Shown: positions 6,355-13,622, counted from the first letter of the stretch. The stretch is DNA of 14,009 bases from Thermohalobaculum sp035527255 (GCA_035527255.1 DATLAW010000311.1:1-14009), one strand, 5' to 3'. The notes: generated by a model not told the origin, from the letters alone. Translations and numbers: made by a program.

Positions 6355-7251
6355 ATGCTGCGGTTGGCCTTTGCACTCATCACTACGCTCTCCCTTGCGG
6401 CCGGAGCGGCGCTGGCCGACGAATGGAAACCGCTGCTAACCCCGGCGGAACTCGCATCAATCGTGGAGAGCCAGGAGCCGATCTTGGTTGATATCCGTGG
6501 CGTCGCCGATTACCGCGAAGGCCATGTGGAAGGCGCGGTGAACGTGCCCTACCACGCCTGGCGCGGGCCGGAGTCGAACCCCGGCGCGCTGATCAGCGAC
6601 GAGAAGCTGACGCTGATTCTGTCAGAGCTTGGCGTCGAGACCGGCACTCCGGTCGTCGTCACCTATCGCGGCGCGAATTCGACTGATTTTGGCTCGGCGG
6701 CAAGGGTTTACTGGACCCTGAAATCCGCTGGGGTCGAGGAGATCGCAATCCTGAATGGCGGCGTGACGGCCTGGGTCGAAGCGGGATTAGACCTATCGAA
6801 ATCGGAGGCGAGCAACTTTCCAAGCGATGCGGAGTTCACCTTCTCGAATGAATGGTTGATTGATCGAGATGGGGTCCGCGCTGTTGTCGAGGGCCACCGT
6901 GCGGCGCTTTTGATCGATGCTCGCCCGCTGACATTCTTCGAGGGCGGTAAAAAACACCCGCTTGCTGCTTGGGCAGGCACTCTGACGAACGCGTTGAACC
7001 TCGATCACCAAAGCTGGTTCACCAATGGCGCCTCGCTGATCGCCGATCCGGTGGAGTTGCAGGCTATTGCCGCAAAGGCAAGCCATGTGCCGGGCGGCCC
7101 GGAGATTGTGAGCTTCTGCAACACTGGCCATTGGGCCGCGACCAACTGGTTTGTGCTGAGCGAGATCGCCGGGATCGAAGGGGTCAAGCTGTACCCGGAA
7201 TCGATGGTTGGCTGGAGCCAGGCGGTCGGCCGGGTCGCGCAAGCGGATTGA
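6355..7251 (+). CDS. Exported tandem rhodanese-domain sulfurtransferase
   Basis: This 298-residue protein has a signal peptide (cleavage likely after residue 21 in the ALADEW region), so it probably acts in the periplasm. It has two rhodanese domains: the first about 28-145 (VDIRGVADYREGHVEGAVNVP block), the second about 165-292. The second holds the only cysteine in the whole protein, C255 in SFCNTGHWAA, the expected persulfide-carrying residue. In the first domain the equivalent position is tyrosine (Y104 in VTYRGAN), as in other two-domain rhodaneses where the N-terminal domain is structural. The ATG at 6355 is chosen over the in-frame ATG at 6292 because GAGGAGAA lies 6 bases before it and the signal peptide then begins correctly. 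The likely reaction is transfer of sulfane sulfur from thiosulfate or a related donor; the acceptor is unknown. Confidence 0.92.
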   Translation: MLRLAFALITTLSLAAGAALADEWKPLLTPAELASIVESQEPILVDIRGVADYREGHVEGAVNVPYHAWRGPESNPGALISDEKLTLILSELGVETGTPVVVTYRGANSTDFGSAARVYWTLKSAGVEEIAILNGGVTAWVEAGLDLSKSEASNFPSDAEFTFSNEWLIDRDGVRAVVEGHRAALLIDARPLTFFEGGKKHPLAAWAGTLTNALNLDHQSWFTNGASLIADPVELQAIAAKASHVPGGPEIVSFCNTGHWAATNWFVLSEIAGIEGVKLYPESMVGWSQAVGRVAQAD

Positions 7252-7257
7252 TCCGGT

Positions 7258-7725
7258 TCACGCCAGATCGACCGGCAGTTCGGTCGTCTCCTTGATCTCC
7301 TCCATGACGAAGCTGGCGGAGATGTCGGCCAGTTCCACCTTGCGGATCAGGCGCTGATACAGCCGATCATAGGCGCGCACGTCTGCGACCTTTGCCTTCA
7401 GTAGGTAGTCGAGATCGCCACTGGTGCGCCAGACGCCCAGGATCTCGGGCATTCCAGAGACTGCACGGGTGAACTTTTCCAGCCATTCGGGCTCATGCCG
7501 GTCGGTTCTTACCGCGATGAAAACCGTCAGACCCAGCCCCAGCGCGTCCGGGTCGACCAGGGCGACGCGGGCTTTGATGACCCCGGCCTCCTCCATCAGG
7601 CGAATGCGCCGCCAGCAGGCGTTACGCGACAGGCCAACGACCTCGCCCAGCGCCTCGACACCAAGCCCGGCGTCGCGTTGCAGTTCGCGCAGGATTCGCC
7701 GATCGATTTGATCGATTTCCATCAT
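7258..7725 (-). CDS. Lrp/AsnC family transcriptional regulator
   Basis: This 155-residue DNA-binding protein is of the leucine-responsive/asparagine family, which senses amino acids or related ligands. It has an N-terminal winged helix-turn-helix (IDQIDRRILRELQRDAG at the start; recognition part GLSRNACWRRIRLMEEAGVI, 31-50) and a C-terminal RAM ligand-binding domain (about 65-145) with the typical GDLDYLL (103-109). The frame is open to 7770, but the family begins at MEIDQIDRR, so the ATG at 7725 (or the adjacent one at 7722) is preferred; no clear Shine-Dalgarno precedes either. The stop is 6 bp from that of the converging rhodanese gene. Upstream it shares a control region with a divergent DUF6356 gene, including two matched palindromes that are probable self-binding sites. 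Ligand and targets are unknown. Confidence 0.93.
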   Translation of the reverse strand: MMEIDQIDRRILRELQRDAGLGVEALGEVVGLSRNACWRRIRLMEEAGVIKARVALVDPDALGLGLTVFIAVRTDRHEPEWLEKFTRAVSGMPEILGVWRTSGDLDYLLKAKVADVRAYDRLYQRLIRKVELADISASFVMEEIKETTELPVDLA

Positions 7726-7739
7726 ATTTGGAAGAATAT

Positions 7740-7752
7740 GGGAGATTATCCC
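7740..7752. promoter_or_regulatory. Palindrome GGGAGATTATCCC, candidate Lrp-type operator, proximal copy
   Basis: This 13-base inverted repeat (GGGA-N5-TCCC) is centred 21 bases upstream of the regulator start codon. It shares GGGAGnnTATCCC with a second copy whose centre is exactly 40 bases away. Lrp-type proteins bind imperfect palindromes of about this size as dimers and octamers, commonly at helically phased sites in their own promoters. Binding is inferred. Confidence 0.55.
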
Positions 7753-7779
7753 AAAATTCAAGAATTTCATCCAAAGGTT

Positions 7780-7792
7780 GGGAGCCTATCCC
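7780..7792. promoter_or_regulatory. Palindrome GGGAGCCTATCCC, candidate Lrp-type operator, distal copy
   Basis: This is the second copy of the GGGA-N5-TCCC inverted repeat, preceded by TT as in TTGGGAG. It differs from the first only in two central bases. The 40-bp centre-to-centre distance is close to four helical turns, which puts both sites on the same DNA face. It lies 53 bases before the DUF6356 start, so it could control both divergent genes. Confidence 0.55.
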
Positions 7793-7844
7793 GCGCGATC
7801 CATGACATCAAGGTAGACAGATAACCGAAGATCGGGGGATTCCA

Positions 7845-8060
7845 ATGATCGCCAATATGAAATCACTGTTCCTGGCCCACCCGCAGGCGGTGGACGAAAC
7901 CTATTTCGAACATCTGGCCTTTGCCAGCCGGTTCGCGGCGACGCTGCTACTGGCAGCCGGCGCGGCGCTGGTGCATGCGTTACTGCCATTCCTGTTCGAA
8001 AGGACCGCCAGCCGGATCGTCGCCCGCCTATATGAGCGGACCCACAACCGGGGCCGTTGA
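7845..8060 (+). CDS. DUF6356 family small membrane protein
   Basis: This 71-residue protein of unknown function is recognised as the small Rhodobacterales-type DUF6356 family. Marks are the N-terminal SLFLAHPQAVDETYFEHLAFA-type segment, followed by one hydrophobic helix (about residues 28-50, FAATLLLAAGAALVHALLPFLF) and a basic C-terminal tail. The ATG at 7845 follows GGGGGA (7834-7839) at good spacing. It is the first gene rightward from the Lrp-regulator intergenic region and is followed by the broken amidotransferase gene 71 bases later. It is probably membrane-anchored with a cytoplasmic tail. Its role is not known. Confidence 0.8.
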   Translation: MIANMKSLFLAHPQAVDETYFEHLAFASRFAATLLLAAGAALVHALLPFLFERTASRIVARLYERTHNRGR

Positions 8061-8131
8061 TGTTTGGTTCACCTGTCGGGCGCAGTCTGTGCACAGCCGT
8101 TCTTTTAACCGGCGGATAGCGGGGCATCAGG

Positions 8132-8733
8132 ATGTGCCGTTGGGCTGCCTATATCGGGCCGGAAGTTTTCCTGGAGGAGGTTGTCACCGCGTCGGGGCAA
8201 TCATTGATCGCTCAGTCCTTGAGGGCGCGCGAATGCACGTCCGGCACCAATGGCGCTGGAGCTTCATGCATAACGGTCAGGTGGGCGGCTATGACAGGTT
8301 GCGCCGCCGCATTGATATGATGATCCCGGACGCGCTGTACGACAGCCGCAAGGGTGCCACCGATTCCGAGGCGTTGTTTCTGATGGCGCTTGCCGAGGGG
8401 CTGGAGGATGACCCGCAGCGCGCTCTCGAGCGGGCGGTCGGCCGGTTGGAAACCTTGTCACGCACCCACGGCACGACACCCCATATGCGCCCGACCGCGG
8501 CCCTGTCCGACGGCGAGCGGCTGTTCGCCATTCGCTATTCCTCGGACGCTGAGGTGCCGACGCTGTACCACTGCCTCGCCTGCAATCGCGGCGGCCGCGC
8601 CGTGGCCTCGAAACCTTTGGAGGTGGAAACGCAGGGTTGGGAGGCGATCCCGCCCGGAAGCTGGTCGGAAATCCGCGCTGACGGGGTGGCGATCAGCCCG
8701 TTCCGACCGGTGGCCGAGGCGCGGGCGGCGTAA
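8132..8733 (+). pseudogene. Class II glutamine amidotransferase, internally deleted and frameshifted
   Basis: Class II (Ntn-type) amidotransferases release ammonia from glutamine using an N-terminal cysteine. The start is perfect: MCRWAAYIGPEVFLEE, with Cys2 as nucleophile, running normally to about residue 40 (TSGTN, near 8251). Homologues then continue NGDGFG-W and about 65 more residues, including the HVRAST and N-CHPF active-site blocks; here these are absent. The next recognisable sequence, WSFMHNGQVGGYDRLRRRIDMM, begins at about 8254 in another frame and continues to a normal end at 8733 (SPFRPVAEARAA). Roughly 190-200 bases are therefore missing, with a frame change at AATGG/CGCTGG. 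Translation from the true start ends at about 8320. The enzyme cannot be active. The estimate of missing length relies on remembered homologues. Confidence 0.85.
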
Positions 8734-8734
8734 A

Positions 8735-8998
8735 GCGCGAAAGGCGGTCGAGGCCTTCTTCGCCAAGCCGACACAGCGAAGGCCGAAGTGTTGCGCGTTC
8801 CACTCCGTCGTCGATCTGCAGGCGACCATCAACCGCTCCGTCGCCGAGCTCAGCGAGACCGAGCCGAAGCCATTCATCAGGCACGCCGATCCAGGCGAAA
8901 TCATCGACATCAAAAACCCAGAGATCAAAAAATCGGGTTCAATCCAGACTGGGAAACGAGTGATCTTGCCTCCCCTTTGGTTGGGCACTCAGGCATAA
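8735..8998 (+). pseudogene. IS630-type transposase, C-terminal remnant
   Basis: The frame starting directly after the amidotransferase stop encodes a stretch typical of the C-terminal end of IS630-family transposases: AVEAFFAKPTQRRPK, then FHSVVDLQATINR and PKPFIRHADPGEII. Homology is clear from about 8741 to 8905; the tail to the TAA at 8996-8998 is unrecognised. There is no start codon, no DDE catalytic part and no identifiable terminal repeat. It is a relic only about 90 codons long, squeezed between the amidotransferase pseudogene and the converging LOG gene (stop at 9015). Confidence 0.75.
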
Positions 8999-9014
8999 CC
9001 ATTGACGAGGCCGG

Positions 9015-9572
9015 TCAGGAAAGCGCCTGGCCAAGGGAGGCGATAATCTCGTCGACGGATTCGACGACGGTGAGGTAGTCGTGGAATTGCTTCGTGACGA
9101 AGCCCTCGGCGACCATGTGGTCAATCAGGGCCAGGAGCGGTCCCCAGTAGTCGTTGGTGTTGAGCAGGAGCACGGGTTTCTCGTGCAGGCCTAGGTGGCG
9201 CCAGGTCAGGACTTCAATCAGTTCATCCAGCGTGCCGGGCCCGCCAGGGAGGGCCACAACGGCGTCGGCATTGCCCAGCATCAGCTTTTTGCGCTCGTGC
9301 ATGGTTTCGGTGACGATTAGGGAGTGGATGTCCTGCTTGCCGACCTCCAGTTCGTACAGGTGGCGCGGGATGAAGCCAGTAATCCGGGCGCCAGCGGCTT
9401 GTGCAGCGCGCGCGGTTTCGCCCATCAGGCCGCGATCCCCGGCGCCGTAGACGAGCGCGTAACCGGCAAACGCCAACGCCGTGCCCAGCGCCCTTGCCTC
9501 GCGCACATAGATTGGATTGCGACCGTTTCGCGATCCGCAATAGATGCAGATCGAGCGCTGCAATGGTAGCAT
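9015..9572 (-). CDS. LOG family protein (TIGR00730 Rossmann-fold nucleotide phosphoribohydrolase)
   Basis: LOG-family enzymes cleave the N-glycosidic bond of (cytokinin) nucleoside 5'-monophosphates to free base and ribose phosphate; bacterial members often act on AMP-like substrates. The 185-residue protein has the family motifs: SICIYCGSR at the start (7-15), VYGAGDRGLMG (41-51, the usual GGG replaced by GAG), MHERKKLM (91-98) and the catalytic PGGPGTLDE (109-117). A GGGGAG site lies 10 bases before the ATG. It diverges from the LysM gene, an arrangement I recognise as recurrent in Rhodobacteraceae. Whether the product makes cytokinin-like bases or serves nucleotide salvage cannot be decided. 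Confidence 0.93.
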   Translation of the reverse strand: MLPLQRSICIYCGSRNGRNPIYVREARALGTALAFAGYALVYGAGDRGLMGETARAAQAAGARITGFIPRHLYELEVGKQDIHSLIVTETMHERKKLMLGNADAVVALPGGPGTLDELIEVLTWRHLGLHEKPVLLLNTNDYWGPLLALIDHMVAEGFVTKQFHDYLTVVESVDEIIASLGQALS

Positions 9573-9605
9573 TCGCTGTTTGCTCCCCGGAAATATGAAG
9601 GATTA

Positions 9606-9634
9606 TTTACACGACGGGGAAATGATAGGATAGG
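9606..9634 (+). promoter_or_regulatory. Weak candidate promoter for the LysM-ABC pair
   Basis: TTTACA (9606-9611) and GATAGG (9629-9634) are separated by 17 bases in the divergent region. The -35 box is good but the -10 matches only three consensus positions, so this is a tentative call. Confidence 0.25.
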
Positions 9635-9675
9635 GTGCGCTGAAAGTGGTTCAGCCTATGGAAGGCGTTCGAAGA

Positions 9676-11178
9676 ATGCACGAATTGGCCAAGTGGCTCG
9701 TTGGGATCGGCCTGGCGGTGATTGTCGCGCTGGCGGTTTGGTTTCAGACGCGTCCAGCGATGGAATCTGTACCGGGCGCCGAAGTCGTTGTTGCGCCTGC
9801 TGTAGAGGCCATCACAGTACTTGGCGCGGAGACGGTGGTGTCAGTCGCGCCGCAACCTAAGCCAACGCCCGCAGTGGCGCCGGAGTTTGATGTAGTCCGG
9901 GTATCGGCAGAGGGCCAGACGGTGCTGGCTGGGCGGGCAGCGCCGGGGCAAACCGTTGAGGTGTTGCTAGACGGATTGGTGATCGGCACGGCCGAGGCGG
10001 ACGAGAACGGTTCGTTCGCGGCAGTGCTGGATCTTGAGCCGTCAAGCGAGGCGCGGGTGTTGACGATGCGCTCGCCTATGTCCGATGTGCCCGAAACGGT
10101 AGTGTCGTTGGCGCCGGCGATCAGTGAGGGTACCGGCGTCACACACGCTGTGGAGGCTGCCAAAGCTGAACAAGCCGCAGCTGAAGCGATCGCTACCGAA
10201 GCGACGAAAGCCGCTGCGGCTTTCACTGTCGATGCTGCCGAAAAGCAAGCGGCCGCCGAGGTCGCGACGGTTGAAGCGGCCACCGCGGTTGCTGCCGCTA
10301 AAGCTGCGCAAGCCGTCGCAGCGGCCACAAACACCGCAAGTGCGGCCACAGAATCAACCACATCCGGGACCGGTCAAGGTGCCTCCGAAACCACATCCGC
10401 TGAGGCGGCTTCAGCAGAAGCAGCGGCCGCAGCCGAGGTTGCTGCTGCGAATGCCTCTGCCGCCATTGCCGCCGCGGCAGAGGCCGCGGAGGCCGAGGCT
10501 GCCGCTATGACCGCTGCCAAAGTTGCCGCTGCCGAGGTTGCTATCGCCAAGCAGGCGACCGATGCCGCCGCCGCCAGCGCCGAGCCGAACGTTGCGCGCT
10601 ATGCGGTGAGCACGCCGGTGATAATCTTGCCTCCGGCAGGCGCCGAGCAGGCGCCGTTGCTAGTTAAGCCGGAGGCCGAGGGCGTGACGCTACTGCAACC
10701 GGCCGAGGTTGAACCGGCTGCCAGAATGGTGCTTGACCGGCTGACCTATTCCGAGCGGGGCGATCTGGTGGCGGCGGGGCGCGGGCGGCCGGGTTCGGCG
10801 GTTCGGATTTATGCCAACGCTGTCTTCCTTGCGCAGATCCAAGGCAGCGATGAAGGGCAATGGCAGGTCAAGATTGCCTCGGAAGTCGCGACATCGGCCC
10901 TGCTGCTGCGCTTTGACGAGGTAGATGCGACCGGCCATGTGCTGAGCCGGATCGAGACGCCGTTCGAATACTCGCCGCTGGTCATCTCGCATGAACTGCA
11001 TGAGCGCAAGATCGTGGTGCAAAAAGGCGATCATTTGTGGAAGTTTGCCGAGCAGCATTATGGCGAGGGCTGGCGCTACAGCGTGATTTTCAGCGCCAAC
11101 GAGGCATTGATCCGCGACCCGGACCTTATATATCCAGGGCAAGTCTTCTCGGTTCCCGAGCTGGTCAACAGCCAGTAG
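9676..11178 (+). CDS. Membrane-anchored LysM peptidoglycan-binding protein with Ala-rich stalk
   Basis: This 500-residue envelope protein has one N-terminal membrane helix (about 5-23, WLVGIGLAVIVALAVW), so the rest is probably periplasmic. Next is a Pro/Val-rich linker and an Ig-like beta domain (about 75-140; VLAGRAAPGQTVEVLLDG). A long Ala/Glu/Lys-rich helical stalk follows (about 155-307), reminiscent of TolA-type spacers, and then a second beta domain near 350-435 (VAAGRGRPGSAVRIYAN echoes the first). It ends with a LysM domain (about 447-497; VVQKGDHLWKFAEQHYGEGW and IYPGQVFSVPE) that binds peptidoglycan sugars. The ATG at 9676 is chosen because it places a short charged segment before the helix; the ATGs at 9646 and 9658 remain possible. 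The ABC exporter starts 24 bases after the stop, suggesting an operon. Confidence 0.88.
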   Translation: MHELAKWLVGIGLAVIVALAVWFQTRPAMESVPGAEVVVAPAVEAITVLGAETVVSVAPQPKPTPAVAPEFDVVRVSAEGQTVLAGRAAPGQTVEVLLDGLVIGTAEADENGSFAAVLDLEPSSEARVLTMRSPMSDVPETVVSLAPAISEGTGVTHAVEAAKAEQAAAEAIATEATKAAAAFTVDAAEKQAAAEVATVEAATAVAAAKAAQAVAAATNTASAATESTTSGTGQGASETTSAEAASAEAAAAAEVAAANASAAIAAAAEAAEAEAAAMTAAKVAAAEVAIAKQATDAAAASAEPNVARYAVSTPVIILPPAGAEQAPLLVKPEAEGVTLLQPAEVEPAARMVLDRLTYSERGDLVAAGRGRPGSAVRIYANAVFLAQIQGSDEGQWQVKIASEVATSALLLRFDEVDATGHVLSRIETPFEYSPLVISHELHERKIVVQKGDHLWKFAEQHYGEGWRYSVIFSANEALIRDPDLIYPGQVFSVPELVNSQ

Positions 11179-11202
11179 GACGCCCGACGCGGGAGTTACC
11201 GA

Positions 11203-13008
11203 ATGCGCCGCATCCGCAAGCGCGCCGCAACTGACGGCGCGCCCGATCTACGTACGCTGATCCGCGTGCTGCCGGATTTGTGGCCCGAGGGCAGGGCAGA
11301 TTTGCGCTGGCGGGTGGCGGTATCGCTGGTGTTGCTGGTGCTGGCCAAGCTGGCGACGATTGTGACGCCATTCTTCTATCGCGACGCAGTCGATGGGCTG
11401 ACCACTGGGGCTGTGAACGCCGCTCTTGTCACTCCGGTGATGCTGGTTGCGGCCTATGGCTTTGCGCGGGTGATGGGTGCTGTTCTGCAGCAGTTGCGCG
11501 ACATTGTATTTGCGCGGGTCGGCCAGCATGCGCTGCGCCAGTTGGCGTTGCGAACATTCCAGCACATTCACCGGCTGTCGCTGAGTTATCATCTGTCGCG
11601 GCGAACCGGCGCGTTGAGCCGGATCGTTGACCGGGGCATCAAGGCGATCGACTTTTTGCTGCGATTCCTGATTTTCAATATCGTGCCGCTGTTTCTGGAG
11701 TTGATGGTGGTCGCGGGGATATTCTGGGTCGCGTTCGGGGTCTGGTATTTTGCCGTGCTGATGGCCACCATCCTGGCCTATATCGTCTTCACCTTCAGCG
11801 TCACGGAGTGGCGGGTGAAGATTCGGATCGTGATGAATGACCAGGATCAGGATGCGCACCAGAAGGCAGTGGACAGCCTGTTGAACTACGAGACGGTCAA
11901 GTATTTTGGCGCCGAGGGGCGCGAGGCAGCGCGCTATGACGGGGCGATGCGGGGGTATCAGGACGCGGCGGTCAAGACGGCGGTATCGCTGGGGATTTTG
12001 AACGCCGGGCAGGCGATGATCATTGTCGCCGGGCTGGTGGCGATGATGATGATGACGGCGCTGGAGGTGCAGGCCGGGACGATGACGGTTGGGTCATTCG
12101 TCATGGTCAACGCCTTTGTCATCCAGATCACCGTGCCGCTGAACTTCCTGGGCACGGTGTACCGCGAAATCCGCCAGGCGCTGATTGACATGCGCGAGAT
12201 GTATGAGCTGACCGACGAGGCGCCGGAGATTGTCGATGCGCCCGACGCCAAGGCACTGGTTGTGGGCGAGGGGCGGGTGACGTTTCGCGGGGTGGATTTC
12301 GACTATGGGCCGGACCGGCCGATCCTGCGCGATGTGTCGTTTGAGGTGCCGGGGGGCGGCAGCCTGGCGGTGGTTGGGCCGTCCGGGGCCGGAAAATCAA
12401 CGGTCTTTCGGCTGATATTCCGGCTGTATGATGTGACTGGTGGGTCGGTCGAGATCGACGGGCAGGATCTGCGGGCGATGACGCAGGCGAGCCTGCGGGC
12501 GGCGATTGGCGTGGTGCCGCAGGACACCGTGCTGTTCAACGACACCATCGGCTACAACATTGCCTATGGCCGCGATGGGGCTGGCCATGACGAGGTGATT
12601 GCGGCGGCCAAAGCGGCACAGATCCATGATTTCATCGAGAGCCTGCCGGCGGGTTATGACACCATGGTGGGTGAGCGTGGACTAAAACTGTCGGGCGGCG
12701 AGAAGCAGCGGGTGGCGATTGCCCGGACCATCCTGAAGGACCCGCCGATCCTGATCCTGGACGAGGCGACCTCGGCATTGGACACCCCGACCGAGCGCGA
12801 GATCCAGGCCGAGTTGACGCGGTTGAGCGAGAACCGGACCGTGTTGATGATCGCCCATCGATTATCGACTGTGGTGGACGCCGACGAGATCGTGGTGCTG
12901 GACCGGGGCCGGGTGGTCGAGCGGGGCACCCACGCTGCGTTGCTGGCCAGGGGAGGCCAGTACGCCGATATGTGGGTCCGCCAGGAGAAGGAAGAGCTGG
13001 TGGATTGA
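11203..13008 (+). CDS. Atm1/ABCB-type half-transporter ABC exporter (permease fused to ATPase)
   Basis: Atm1-type exporters move glutathione-conjugated or sulfur-containing compounds and help with metal and thiol balance. The 601-residue protein has six membrane helices (about 38-335) and a C-terminal nucleotide-binding domain. Strong support for the Atm1 class is the segment TEWRVKIRIVMND followed by AVDSLLNYETVKYFGAE (201-238), the glutathione-binding region of this family. ATPase motifs are Walker A GPSGAGKST (392-400), Q-loop PQDTVLF (439-445), signature LSGGEKQR (496-503), Walker B ILILDEA (516-522) and the H-loop histidine H552. All are intact; it should work as a homodimer. GGGAG at 11191-11195 stands 7 bases before the ATG. 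The short gap to the LysM gene suggests shared transcription. Substrate is not shown by sequence. Confidence 0.94.
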   Translation: MRRIRKRAATDGAPDLRTLIRVLPDLWPEGRADLRWRVAVSLVLLVLAKLATIVTPFFYRDAVDGLTTGAVNAALVTPVMLVAAYGFARVMGAVLQQLRDIVFARVGQHALRQLALRTFQHIHRLSLSYHLSRRTGALSRIVDRGIKAIDFLLRFLIFNIVPLFLELMVVAGIFWVAFGVWYFAVLMATILAYIVFTFSVTEWRVKIRIVMNDQDQDAHQKAVDSLLNYETVKYFGAEGREAARYDGAMRGYQDAAVKTAVSLGILNAGQAMIIVAGLVAMMMMTALEVQAGTMTVGSFVMVNAFVIQITVPLNFLGTVYREIRQALIDMREMYELTDEAPEIVDAPDAKALVVGEGRVTFRGVDFDYGPDRPILRDVSFEVPGGGSLAVVGPSGAGKSTVFRLIFRLYDVTGGSVEIDGQDLRAMTQASLRAAIGVVPQDTVLFNDTIGYNIAYGRDGAGHDEVIAAAKAAQIHDFIESLPAGYDTMVGERGLKLSGGEKQRVAIARTILKDPPILILDEATSALDTPTEREIQAELTRLSENRTVLMIAHRLSTVVDADEIVVLDRGRVVERGTHAALLARGGQYADMWVRQEKEELVD

Positions 13009-13035
13009 GGGCCTGAGAGGCACCCCTCTCCCCAA

Positions 13036-13058
13036 CCCTCCCCCACAAGGGGGGAGGG
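13036..13058. repeat. G/C-rich hairpin repeat after the ABC exporter gene (possible terminator)
   Basis: CCCTCCCCC (13036-13044) pairs perfectly with GGGGGAGGG (13050-13058) across a 5-base loop, giving a 9-bp stem. The surrounding CCCTCTCCCCAACCCTCC context is a palindromic intergenic element I recognise as scattered through many proteobacterial genomes. It lies 27 bases after the ABC stop. There is no T-run, so any termination would not be the classical intrinsic type; mRNA 3'-end protection is an alternative. Confidence 0.6.
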
Positions 13059-13158
13059 AGTGCGCTGCGCCATTTGCGCGCGGCTTTTGTGCGAGGCCAA
13101 GTGTAGAAAAACGCGTGATTCGTGATATCATTCGAGCCTTGCTTGGAAGGACGCTGCC

Positions 13159-13584
13159 ATGACACTGAGGAAGGGCCACTGCCTGTGCGGCGCGGTCAGC
13201 TTTGAGTATGAGGGGCCGGAGAACTGGGTCGGGCATTGCCATTGCGAGAGCTGCCGCCGGAACACCTCGTCGGCATTCACCACCTTCATGGGGGTGCCGA
13301 ATACGGCCTATCGGTTCACCGGAATCGAGCCTGCGGTCTACCAGTCGTCGCCAGGGGTGCGGCGATTGTTCTGCCCGAAATGCGGGGCGCCGGTGGCCTA
13401 TGATGCGGACAAGTTTGCCGACGAGATCCACTTTTACCTGGCCAGCTTGGAGGATGCCTTGGGGGTGGAGCCGAAATTCCATGTGTTCGTGGGTGAGGTG
13501 GTGCCGTGGGTTAAGGTCGGCGATGATTTGCCGAAGTATGTGACGGGGACCAGCGGGCCAAAGCAGGGTGAGGCGGCGGGCTGA
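13159..13584 (+). CDS. GFA family (glutathione-dependent formaldehyde-activating-like) zinc protein
   Basis: This 141-residue protein has the CENP-V/GFA fold, a small zinc-binding domain first described from an enzyme proposed to speed formaldehyde-glutathione adduct formation; most members have no proven reaction. All metal cysteines are present: C8 and C10 (HCLCGAV), C27, C29 and C32 (CHCESCRR), and C72 and C75 (FCPKCGAP). The IHFYLASLED segment is also typical. AAGGA (13147-13151) is 7 bases before the ATG. It is GC-rich like its neighbours and is followed by a second GFA-type gene. A role with the upstream Atm1-type exporter through glutathione chemistry is conceivable but only inferred from proximity. 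Confidence 0.92.
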   Translation: MTLRKGHCLCGAVSFEYEGPENWVGHCHCESCRRNTSSAFTTFMGVPNTAYRFTGIEPAVYQSSPGVRRLFCPKCGAPVAYDADKFADEIHFYLASLEDALGVEPKFHVFVGEVVPWVKVGDDLPKYVTGTSGPKQGEAAG

Positions 13585-13622
13585 GGTGACGACCTCGATT
13601 CTCGGCGAGGAGATCCCGGGTC

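Noticed and set aside
7726..7770. Upstream start for the Lrp-type regulator at 7770
   Set aside because: It would add 15 residues not found in the family and place one of the candidate operators within the coding region.
10139..10595. Ala-rich coding repeat considered as a satellite or CRISPR-like array
   Set aside because: Repeats are irregular, in frame and encode a continuous helical segment; no constant repeat and spacer lengths.
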